Part shown: piece by piece, positions 1-9,700 of the stretch
Layout: every line of letters starts with the position of its first letter
Numbering within the stretch: the first letter of the stretch is position 1
Source of the DNA: Effrenium voratum
Taxonomy: Eukaryota; Sar; Dinophyceae; Suessiales; Symbiodiniaceae
Assembly (NCBI GenBank): GCA_963377175.1
Contig: CAUJNA010000518.1
Location: forward strand, 144,562-208,561
Length of the DNA: 64,000 nt
Direction: 5' to 3'
The notes under the pieces: generated by a model
Database searches by the model: none
What the model was told of the DNA's origin: nothing
The model's input: only the letters and a program-made list of their open reading frames with translations
Position numbers and translations under genes: made by a program

Positions 1-487
1 TGTCAGCCGCCATCCTGTCGGTGACCTCATACGCCAAATACATGTAATCACGTGTGAACATCTCATGCATCCACGAAATGCTAACACCATGGCTTCTCTC
101 AAGGTGGCGCATCGTGGGGTTTCTCCCCGACCGCACGACACCGATCATAGCCTTGTTATCGTCATAGAACACAAAGTTCGGTGACTTCTTAAGAATCCGC
201 TCTACCAGCTTGAGAGCGAGCATACCCATCGATCTCATGGCAACATCGGCCGCAACAATCTCGGCCTCGGGAGTGGAGTGACTCACACAACCCTGTCTTT
301 TAGAGCTGCCAGACAACGGAAACCGGGTATTAGGCCCTTGTATATTCAAGTGTCCACCGGAGGTGGAACGCAGCGAGTCAATGCATCCCGCAAAGTCAGC
401 GTCCGCATACAAGCCCAAGTGCACATCGTCCATAGGGTCTCCAACCCAACCGACCATGCGCCAATGTTTGGTATGATGCACACAATA
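1..487 (-). pseudogene. Truncated second copy of the copia-type element (RNase H region)
   Basis: This stretch aligns base for base with 23154-23640 inside the complete element, with only scattered substitutions (a few per hundred bases by eye). On the minus strand it encodes the RNase H end of the pol protein, including the conserved YADADF and STPEAE parts. It is cut by the window's left edge and loses similarity near 487, where a degenerate A/C-rich sequence begins. It therefore represents a second, more diverged copy of the same family, incomplete here. Whether it is intact to the left cannot be seen. Confidence 0.85.
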
Positions 488-846
488 AAATAAAAACATA
501 AACCCGCCCTAACAACAATAATTAAAGCACATCGAAATGATCAAACCCCGATCCATCGGAGTGCGGTCCAGACTGTGCACATTCCCGTGCTAGGCGATCC
601 TCGCCCACCCCAACCCCACCCCCCCCCCAACCCCCCCCCAAAACCCCCCCCCCCCCCCCGAACCCCCCAAAAACAAACAAAAAAACGCAACCCCCCCAAA
701 AAACCCCACCCCCCCCCAAAAACCCCCTACCCCCCAAAAAACCCCTCCCCCGCCCACCTCCAAAACACAAAAAAGCACCAAAAAAAACATGCCCCAACAC
801 CACCGACACACTCACTTGCCCCAACAAATCGAAGCGAGCAATCCGC
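488..846. repeat. Degenerate C/A-rich low-complexity block
   Basis: From 488 to 595 the retroelement sequence is still recognisable but full of short insertions relative to 23633-23700. From 596 to about 800 the sequence is almost only C and A in long homopolymer runs. At 805-858 recognisable pol sequence (cacttg..caacaaatcgaagcgagcaatccgcg) returns. This looks like an uncorrected low-quality stretch in the assembly or a simple-sequence expansion inside the old copy. The open frames that cross it are composition artefacts. Confidence 0.6.
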
Positions 847-858
847 GCAACGTACAGC

Positions 859-1040
859 TTTAGAGGGAGATTCCCAAATGGCGTATATTCTACCTGAAAG
901 GCTTCTGACACTCGTCCGTCCAGCATTTGACCTCGTCCTGCGAAGGATTCGAAGTCTAAAACGCTGCGTGCAGGCGTGTGGCTGCAAAATAGAGACCCCT
1001 AGATATGCTTGCAATTTGGCTCCAGGTTGCATTTCAAGCG
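859..1040 (+). repeat. Inverted repeat, left arm
   Basis: The 182-bp arm is the near-perfect reverse complement of 1153-1335. The two arms are separated by a 112-bp purine-rich A/G spacer (1041-1152). The pair could be a foldback element inserted in the old copia copy or a palindromic read artefact next to the scaffold gap. Confidence 0.85.
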
Positions 1041-1152
1041 AGCCAACCTTTGCAGGGCTAAGAAAAACAAAAAAAAAGAAAACAAGGGGTCCCAAAAAAA
1101 GGGGTCCCCAAAAAAAAAGGGAAAAGGGGTGTCCTTTGGCAAAGCTTGACAT

Positions 1153-1335
1153 CGCTTGAAATGCAACCTGGAGCCAAATTGCAGCGCATATCAAGGGGTC
1201 TCTATTTTGCAGCCACACGCCTGCACGCAGCGTTTTAGACTTCGAATCCTTCGCAGGACGAGGTCAAATGCTGGACGGACGAGTGTCAGAAGCCTCTCAG
1301 GTAGAATATACGCCATTTGGGAATCTCCCTCTAAA
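1153..1335 (-). repeat. Inverted repeat, right arm
   Basis: Reverse complement of 859-1040. Small differences between the arms (for example aatttggctcc against ccaaattgcagc contexts) show that they are not identical, which argues somewhat against a simple self-chimera. 1336-1656 after it shows no gene or repeat I can name. Confidence 0.85.
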
Positions 1336-1656
1336 GAGAGAGGTAGCGGGAATGCAGGGATTTTTTGGAATAACCCTGCATTGAAATTCCCCCAGGATTC
1401 CTTGCTATACGCTTAATTTCTTCAACACAAGTGCCAATACAAGTGCCACTCGTGTTCACATTTCTGCCGCGCCAAGCCGCCAAAAGCGCTTAATTTCAAC
1501 ATGTCGGAGTACATGTCGGATGAACATGTTCTTCCCTGACACGTCAGCCCGCCGAGTCATACGGATCATACGGATCATACGGTCATACGGTGGCGGCTGG
1601 GCACTCCGGGTGCGCCACCCTGCCGCGCCTGCCTGGCATAGAAGCCCGGCCGCGCC

Positions 1657-1756
1657 NNNNNNNNNNNNNNNNNNNNNNNNNNNNNNNNNNNNNNNNNNNN
1701 NNNNNNNNNNNNNNNNNNNNNNNNNNNNNNNNNNNNNNNNNNNNNNNNNNNNNNNN
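1657..1756. other. Assembly gap (100 N)
   Basis: Exactly 100 undetermined bases, the usual placeholder for a scaffold join of unknown size. Sequence to its left need not be adjacent to sequence on its right in the real genome. Confidence 0.99.
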
Positions 1757-3544
1757 GAAAGATATAGACAGAGACTTACCCCTTAAAACTCCAAGCCCTG
1801 GGAAAGTTAACCTTTTACAGACATATAGCCCATGTTACCCAAAAAGTTGAAAAGTTGTGTTTTTAAGAGGTAAGGAGACAGAGAAAGAGAAAGAGAAAGA
1901 CGAAAACAGAGTCGGGGGAGAAAGGAAGAGCTGGTTTCAAGAAGAGAGTTGGTCTCAACACCACTCGCAATGGCACAAGGACAACTGCTCGATGGGGTTC
2001 CCTGCATGCCCCTCATCCCCGCAAGAAAGGCAAACAAGGCACACTGTTAAGTTCATGCATAGCTTGATAAACCCGTTTGAACCAGGCAAACAAAAGGTGA
2101 CTTTCACAATCACCTCCACGGGACGTCTACCAGGCCAGCAATCATGGGCCACTCAAGCGTTGGGTGCTCGCTAGCGACGGCGTACTCAAACGACTGCCCC
2201 CCCGGAAGCAAACACGGAACCCGGAAGAGGGTTTGCGATCCTCGTACTGTAGGTTCGCGGAAAATAAGACCATTCTTGTGATCCATCCTCGGCAAGGCTT
2301 ACTTAGGCCTGCAATCCTTCCTGGTTAATTTCGGGTTCATGAATTTGACAACCGTCCAACTGCCATGGAAGACATGAGCCAGGTTCCATATGTAAGTATG
2401 TTTCTTTGTAAATACACCATATATGTGTATATGCATGTAGTGTATATCTACTGTTTTTGGGAGGGTAGTGCTTGACACAACGGAGCCGTCTCAACCACTC
2501 CCAACAAACTCTGATTCGCTGGCGTTCGGCCCAGTCGCCTGAAATGGGGATTGCCCGCCTACCCGCCATCAAAAAAATATCAGGTGTTCAAATCCCCAAA
2601 AGTACCCACCAATCCAAACCAGCAACTAAGGGTTGCCTGAATCATTAAACCTCGAACCAAAAAGGGAACTCGTTGGAATGGTAGAGTTGGGACTCTTGTC
2701 AATTGCCGCCCCATCTTTGTACAAGTTTGGCGTTCTCCATAAGGGCTCGTGGCTAGGCAAACCAAAGGCCCAACCCCCCACTCCCCACAGGTTGGTGGAA
2801 CCTTCGGGCTTCTCTGACTATCGACCTGAACAAAATGGTGGATGGCCAGCCCTCCGCATAGCGCCGAGGCAATCCACGTCAACCGCGCGCAACACCACGA
2901 TTCACTTTGTGACACCTCCGACGCCTCTGTTCTCATGCTTCAAACCGCCAAACTGGAATTTAAGGGAACTAGAAAACCACAAAACAGTCATGCCCCTGAG
3001 AAAATCAGGTTAATTCTTCCGCCCCTGGCACTATCTTTTCAGCAGCAATCGGGCGCGACCAACTCCCAACCAACAAGGGTACCCTCAATGGAACCCTGGC
3101 AAGTGGAAACATGGACCAAACCTGTAGTCCCCTGGTGGTTTAATTTTCACCCATACAAAGTTGAACAAAGTTGCACAAGGAGAGCCCAACTCCCATGTGT
3201 TTAGCTGACTTGGCGCTCAGTCCCAGAGGCAACGTGCCATTGCGTGTGACGGGAGTGGCCCTTAACATTCGACAGCGCCTTCTAGAGTTGGGTGCAACGC
3301 CGCGCTCAAAACCGGCACTTTCCAAAAACACTGCCTCCAGTCCGCTTCCAAAGTTCGCTCAAATCCCAATGGTATGACAACAAGATGTCTGCTCACACAA
3401 AATCTTGCCGCATGGAATTCAACTTCAACGCCCACCGGGACGCAAGCCACACCGACTTCCTGAATCACTACCCTGCATGGCACACGAAGTTGGACGCAAA
3501 CGCACCCACTTTCACCGGAGAGTGTACCCAAATCAGCCAAAACT
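1757..3544. other. Non-coding stretch, no supported gene
   Basis: I see no exon with both a coding-like reading frame and believable splice borders. A degraded member of foldback family E lies near 3060-3170 (cctggcaagtggaaacatgg ... ttaattttcacccat). Confidence 0.4.
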
Positions 3545-3683
3545 CTTCGCTCGCGACCCTGAGGCCTGAGGCCGCCGGCTTCTTCAGCAGCAGGCGCCCG
3601 GGCTTGGGGCAAAGCAGCGCCTGCCTGCGGCGTGCGGCGGTGGCGTCGGCTTGGGCCTTGGCTTTTGGCTCGTCTTTTTTCAG
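3545..3683 (-). CDS. Exon-like coding segment, unknown product
   Basis: The minus strand reads as an Ala/Lys/Arg-rich peptide containing RRRQALLCPKPGRLLLKKPA and ending GLRVASEE, with G/C-rich third positions like the proven exons of this window. Possible acceptor sites (cgccgcag, ccgcaggcag) lie inside, so the true exon may be only 3545-3640. The upstream edge overlaps a ggctcgtctttttt motif shared with foldback family G. No domain recognised. Confidence 0.3.
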
Positions 3684-4070
3684 GTTTGACCAAATCCAAT
3701 ATGGCGCACAGGTGTTTCTGGTGATTTCCATTTACCCCCCCCCATTGACAAGAGCATCTGAAAAGGCCTCTTCTTGATCATGTCTCACATAGAACAGCTC
3801 GCTCCCTGGCCAAATCTGAAGCCTGCCCGACCCCCGCCTTGCCGTCAGCTTGGACTTCATCCCACAGACCTGCGAAAAGTCAACTTACGCTGAGCTGGTC
3901 GCTTGGTTTACAGGTTGGACAAGTTTGGATCTTCATGGTTGGATCGGTTTAGTGGATCGATTTATTCGCATAGGTTGGTGCATATCGGTTTCGTGGTGCT
4001 TCTTCATGCTTGGATCAATCCGCGTGAACACGTGCAATGCGCTCGCACATCTACTCCCATTCGCTTCTAC

Positions 4071-4122
4071 CTGCGAGCATAGCGACCCATCCCAGGGCCA
4101 AGACCTCCAGAAGCTGCGCCGT
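4071..4122 (-). CDS. Exon-like segment, unknown product
   Basis: A 52-nt frame reads TAQLLEVLALGWVAMLA and is bounded by an AG acceptor after a pyrimidine tract (ttctttgag) and a GT donor (cgcag^gtag). It could be an exon of a minus-strand gene downstream of the EF-hand gene. The family is not recognised. Confidence 0.35.
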
Positions 4123-4300
4123 CTCAAAGAAAGTGGCCCTGTCTGCTGTTTTTTGTGCACCAAAATTTGGGAGGGTGGAAAAGAAGGGAAACAAAAAGGA
4201 CCGTTTTGAGCTGGCAGCCTTTTGGGGGGTGTTTTAAAAGGGTCACCAAACGGACCACCGCCATGTTGAAAAAGTTCAAGCTTTGAAAAGTGGACACGCG

Positions 4301-4430
4301 CAAGTCCATCCCAGGCTCTGTCCGGAGCGCCTCCCTGCGCGCCAGCCCTCCCCTCGCCACAGCCACTTGACTCAAGCTTCAGCCGAAGCGGTTTGCGCGC
4401 AGCGAGTACGAGCTTAGGTCGCAGCGCCCC
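4301..4430 (-). CDS. Exon-like coding segment, unknown product
   Basis: The minus strand reads LRPKLVLAARKPLRLKLES and a following Gly/Ala-rich stretch with coding-like codon use. Exact borders are not resolved. It lies 0.2 kb upstream of the 4071-4122 segment on the same strand, so both may belong to one gene. Confidence 0.25.
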
Positions 4431-4461
4431 TCCCAATGGAAACACGGGCGGATGGAAACTC

Positions 4462-4625
4462 CATGTGAGTCAAAACCAAAACCCGGTATCATAATGGTCG
4501 ACTCTACTGACGCTACTCAGAAGCATGTAAAGAATTGACAAGGCGGATATCCGCACCCATATTGACGGCTGGGATTGCCCATTACCCTCCAAGTGCCCGG
4601 GTGTTGAGCACGTGACTCATGTGAG
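4462..4625. mobile_element. MITE family D, copy 1 (introner-like)
   Basis: The left end reads GTGAGTCAAAACC and the right end GTGACTCATGTGAG. An 8-bp direct repeat CATGTGAG flanks it (4462-4469 and 4618-4625). The interior shares aaagaattgacaaggcgg and tggctgggattgccc with the other D copies. Confidence 0.6.
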
Positions 4626-4656
4626 GCTTCAAAAAGAAAGGGATCCCCATGTCGCA

Positions 4657-4681
4657 ACCCCGCTGCCTAAGGCAGCGGGGT
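4657..4681 (+). repeat. Perfect short hairpin
   Basis: ACCCCGCTGCC (4657-4667), loop TAA, and its exact reverse complement (4671-4681) give an 11-bp GC-rich stem. It lies 30 bp outside MITE D1. Function unknown; no RNA gene can be called around it. Confidence 0.7.
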
Positions 4682-5429
4682 CTTTGGGCTCAAGTTACAT
4701 TCCCTGCCTCAGAACCCTCATCCATCCTTAGGTCCTTGCCCCGAGCCTCAGAACCCACATCATATTTTTGGATGGATATGCAGCCACACATAGCACCCGC
4801 AGCCTGGTTTTTCTCTACATGCCTCCAATCATAGAAGCTGACGATCGGAGAGTTTTGGAACACTATGATTTAAATCAAGGCCTGCCCATGTCCAAGGTGA
4901 TATTGTGGGCAAGAAGGCCAGCAAATGACAGGATATATTTGAAGGGAGCCTTCTAGATGGCCGGCCGACCTGCTGCACCTCCAAGAATGAGGCCCTCCCT
5001 TCCAAACAAAGGCCCCTGGACGTACACAGCAATGGCTCCGGAGATCCACCCCGCCAGAAAGGTCACGGTGTCACCCCCAAGTGTTGCAATGTTCCCAGAT
5101 CACCCAGCGATTGCATGCGTCGAAACACTTGCCACGTGAACTCTCCGAGCCAGCTCAGAAAGCTCCAATTGATCTGTCCCCCGAACAAGCCCCTTGATGA
5201 GACCTTGTTGGGGTCTTATGTCGGGGGGGCGGGGGGCGGGGGGAGGCTGTGATACGTCGCAAGTTGAGCTTGGGCGTGTGACAAAACTCCTGGGGACTCC
5301 TACAAGAACATCAAACTAGCGACCTCCGGGTCCCCGGCTAGAGTCAGAAAATGCTGCAACACGAGTATGGAAATTCGTCCGTCAGTTGCGGGGTCCCCCT
5401 TTGCTGCGAAAGAGTTGACCCAGGGTATG
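4682..5429. other. Non-coding stretch
   Basis: Nothing supported. It contains a G-rich run at 5223-5245. Confidence 0.4.
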
Positions 5430-5545
5430 CCACAAAAGTGCTCAAGCCGGGCGCCTCCGCTCTCTCTGGAACATCCTTTTCGGCCAACTTCCTCTTGGCA
5501 ATCAAGCGAAACACGCGAAACCTCGGGCATTTTTGCAGCCGTGCC
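5430..5545 (-). CDS. Exon-like coding segment, unknown product
   Basis: The minus strand reads KMPEVSRVSLDCQEEVGRKG followed by a Ser/Gly/Arg stretch, without stop for over 80 codons in the surrounding frame. Splice borders were not resolved. It lies 1.1 kb downstream of the EF-hand stop codon on the same strand, so it would belong to a different gene. Confidence 0.3.
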
Positions 5546-6660
5546 CCATAGAAACAAAAACATGTGTTTTTCTTACCTCACTGTGTCGATACCTCCAAAG
5601 CGTCGGCCGACGTCAAAAGCCAAAACCGCCTGCACTGGTCACCGCCTGACCACTGAAGTCAGGCTCCGTGACAAGCTGGCGGCGTGCACACGCCCGAGGT
5701 CGGGCAGACATGAAACCCGACGGAGATCCGTTATGGATTGGCTTGCACCTGGATAATTTCAGCCCAAATGGGATTTGCCCAAACTGAAGTAGACACAGAG
5801 TCAAAGGCAGCTGAACGACTGTGTGAATTCACTGAAAGGACAGCCCCTTTGCTGGTTCGCGAGTCGTCAAAACTCCGGCTCCTAAGGAGGCCAAAGTCAG
5901 ACCCCTGGAGGCACGCCCTCCGGAACTAAGCAAGACCAGACACCGAACGACGTAAAATCACTGGAAGCAAATCAACATTCGATCCAATTGAAATGAACGC
6001 CCTGATGACAAGGCCTGAACGCTTGGCATTGATGTCAATAGTCAACTGGCCTTGTTCTTAACTCGCTTGGTCTTCACCACAATCATATACATATGTTGAA
6101 TGTCAACATGGATTCATGTTGAGGAAGACCACCACAATAGAATCTATAGAACCGACTCTACTATCATTGCAATTGTGGCGGTTGGCAAGGTGAGTACGTG
6201 CGCATGTGCGTGTGCGCGCTAGTGCGTGCCTGAGTGCTATGCTCCAGCATTCTAACCGTGTGCCAGGCGGCGATTGATTCCTCGAAAGACTTCTGATTGG
6301 GGGCTTGACTTGCTAGGCGTCATCGGTGGTTGCTGCTGCACAGTCATTCAAGGGTCCGGTCTTGCTTACTTGTCGCCCCTCAGGGTCGACCAGACATGCA
6401 GCTACTCGCCAAGATTCCAAGCTGGCGATGTGTGAATGCCTCCTGCTCTGTGCTCTGCTCCGAGGCCCAATGCAACTTGATCAGCAACAGGCTACAAGCT
6501 CTTCTTCCAGAACTCCAGGCGTTGCAAGAGACCAAAATTTCAAGGGGATGTCCTAAGCAACACACTCAGCACGCAACGAGGCCAGCTCTTTGCTCCACTG
6601 CCGTGGGCTGAGCTCTCTCTCAGGAGCTCGACACCTGAAGCCCGTCGCGTCCAATTTCGG
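5546..6660. other. Intergenic stretch downstream of the EF-hand gene
   Basis: No supported exon on the minus strand. A plus-strand frame at 6395-6560 (containing NLISNRLQALLPELQALQ) looks amphipathic but has no convincing splice sites. The polyadenylation region of the EF-hand gene must lie here, but no signal is recognisable. Confidence 0.35.
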
Positions 6661-6745
6661 TCACACGGAGCGCTTCACCGAGACCTTTCGGATGCTATAC
6701 ATGTCGCTGAGCTGGAAGTCCTCCCCCGGCCGGCTGAAGACGCGC
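6661..6745 (-). CDS. EF-hand gene, terminal exon
   Basis: 85 nt, acceptor gggccccag; completes a Thr codon and encodes RVFSRPGEDFQLSDMYSIRK then VSVKRSV and TGA. The short basic tail after the last EF-hand fits a C-terminus. Confidence 0.6.
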
Positions 6746-9700
6746 CTGGGGCCCCGCGGTTTCTCGGTCTCGGGTCTCGGCTTCGGCCGGCGAGGTGGCT
6801 GTTGGTTGATGTGAGACAAAACACGACCCGCAAGGGTTGGCAGTTCTCCCTGCTCAGATTAGACCCACATTTCTGTGGACTGGATCAAGCGCTTGCCGAC
6901 GTTGGATCAAGCCCTTCCAGAGATGGCTGGGTCCAAGAGCGATTCATGGGCAACCGAGCACTCCTTGCCCAAGCCGCGGGGAACCAATTCCTTTGTCTTT
7001 GAGAGCACCAAACTTGGGATTGCTTTAAAGGGACACCCAAAAAGGTTGCCATTCTTGGGCTCAAGCCTGCTCACATCGACGACGCGTACCTCTTGAGTCA
7101 AGTTCTGGTCATGAACTGGCACAGTGGCAGAGTTTGGTGAGTGCATAGGTCCCATGTGCCCAGTCACACTTCGGTGTGTATGGCTCAAAATGAAAGAGCT
7201 CGGGTTCCACACACTGTAATCTTTGGTTTCATATAACGTTTTGGGTACAACATTTTGGAGCCACAGGCGTGTGAGGGTGCATCCCACTCCCTGTACAAAT
7301 GTCTGTCCGGATAGGCATCGACCCCTGCCGTCCAAATTTGGAGAAATAGACGAGTGTGTCTTTTCTCGAGGGCATCCAATCTTGGTTGGGCTAAAGGGAA
7401 ACCAAAAGGAACCTTGCCACTTTTTGACAGCTCCCCCAACACAAAAAACAAATCCAGATGGGTTCCGCTGAATGAAGAGAAGCAAGCAGAGACCATCGGA
7501 GTCCGTCCGGCCAAGCGTCAGGTAGAACTCGCAGAACTCGGGGAAGTCGATTTTGCCATTGCCATCACCTGAGCTTCAGCTCGGACTGTGGATGGTTGCG
7601 AAATCCATTTCGCACCATCTAAGAAACTATGCTTGAAGCCATTGTTTGTGCTATTTACAGGAGAATCATCATTCCAGCGTTCGTAGGTGGTGCAGGATTT
7701 CGTGCATCCACAGTGAGACAGTTGTATGGATCCTCATACAGCCGGCCTAAAAGGGGGGTGGGGTCAGCAAGGCAACCAACGTTTGTGGTACACCCAAAAA
7801 CAGGGTACACGACAAGCTCTCCCTTTGTGGGTGGCTCGTCTTTTTTTGAGGCTACTCTTGTTTTTCAAAGGAAAGCCAAAAGGAAAACCACCATCTGGGG
7901 GAGTCCCCTCAAAAAAGAGCTCACTTTGAGTCAAAGGGTGCGATGATCTCCCTGGCTCTCTGAAGTGCTTCTGCCGCAAGTGCGACAGTGAGCCATTTCT
8001 CCGTTATCATTGTGTTCCTTCTAGGGGCAACCCCGCTGTCCCATCTGCTTGTAAAATCACTGATTCGCACTGGGACCCCCGGAATCAAATGGATGGGCAA
8101 ACTGCGCCATGCCAAAACTCATTCAAGCTTTGTTGGATCCCCAAAGGTTGACCATTCGGGGCTTTGTTTGCCGTCACATCTTTCCTGCGCCGTGGCTGAC
8201 AAGAGGAATGCAAGATTCGCACTTAGGACTACCCCAAACTTAAATTTCTTTCCAAAGGCGCCAAGATTGCTGACCCAAGAGCCGAAACACGACACCCAAA
8301 AAACCACCCGCTGGTTGCATGTGTTTTTTTTGGCACGCATGCTTGCGCATACATAGACAATCATACATACCTAGATCCATACCCTGTATTTACTACATCG
8401 CCACACACACACACATGTACAAAACTGCTGGTGTGTTACTCCAATCCTTTCATTGGATCCAACAACGCTCCGTTTCTGTCGAGGGTGACGAAAACCCATC
8501 CGGTTGCCAAAGGAAGTATCGAGGGGTCCCGTTGCTTGCTCAACGAGGCGCTGTCCGCCATGTTCCAGAAGCTCTTCACCTGACTCACCGGCAGGTGGTG
8601 GCCGTTCGGCACCTAGCGCGGGCACGGCCGCCGTGGAAGAGGCGGATCGCGTATGTCATGAGAAAACTGGGTCAGGGGCCAAGAAAATGTGGCACCAAGA
8701 GAAGCTCCAGCTTGAAGTGCTTATGGGAGTGCCAAAGAGACCGAAAAGACACGCCCAAGATTGCTGACCATCCGATGAAAGACCAACCAAAACAGATTCA
8801 AAAAAAAAAACAAGAAGTTGAAATGGCCTGCCATACTCAACCGACCTGCAGCTGGCAAAAGCACTTGTGCCCAGCCAGCTCTGCCCCTACCAACAAGCTG
8901 ATAGGCTTTGGCAGATCCGATCTAGAAGTGCCATGTGCCGCACGCTGACCCACCTCCCACCCAAAAGATCGACATGCCTCCTCCCGAGCAACTCCATCCG
9001 GTGGCAAGGGCATAACAAAACGAGGTGCTTCTGTCAAACGTCATCGGAAAAAAAAAAAAAGGGGCCGAAGCCGTGGCTCGGCCAAACGTTCGGCCTTCAG
9101 CAGCCTGTGCAGCATCATCCGGAATTCCGGCATCCTTAGTGCCCAAATCGAGGAATCCCATGGCGTTAAGACACGGGTCAAATACCCCTGCCGACGTTCG
9201 AAGAGTTATTTTCACAAAGCCCAAAGTATGACACTCAAGCCTTATATCAGCTCATTCCCCTCATGTACCCCTCATCTGCTCCTTTGAAGTTTGAATATGG
9301 GTACTTGTCACGCACGGGGTAGAAATAGAGGCCCAAATATGCAATATGTGTCTGAAACGAGTATTTAATACATAATCAGTGCTCAACTCCAGGGATACGT
9401 GGTTGCCCTCATAAACAAAAGTGACCAACTGACTTGTGCTCATCCATGACGCTTCTGCCTGGACAACACATGCAGAGTGGTACAGCCGAACAAATTTCTA
9501 GGTTCTTAACGAGTAGCCTGACGCAACCAGAACCTGCGATAAATGCATGAACAAGCATGCTTCCTGCTCTTCTGTAGGCTGGTTTGGTTTGAAGAAGACA
9601 CAGGAAGAAAGCGAAGCAGCTTCTTTTGGAGAGAAGTCCTTAACAAGACAAACATCATCCTTCCAACAAACAAGGAAGTGCCACGCTTTGCAACAAAATG

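Noticed and set aside
522..1218. Long Gly/Phe- and Pro/Lys-rich open frames on both strands
   Set aside because: They run through the C/A homopolymer block and the inverted repeat; their composition is dictated by the low-complexity sequence.
7048..7068. GCCATTCTTGGGCTCAAG as a spliced-leader relic
   Set aside because: Two inserted bases relative to DinoSL and only short matching blocks; chance is sufficient.
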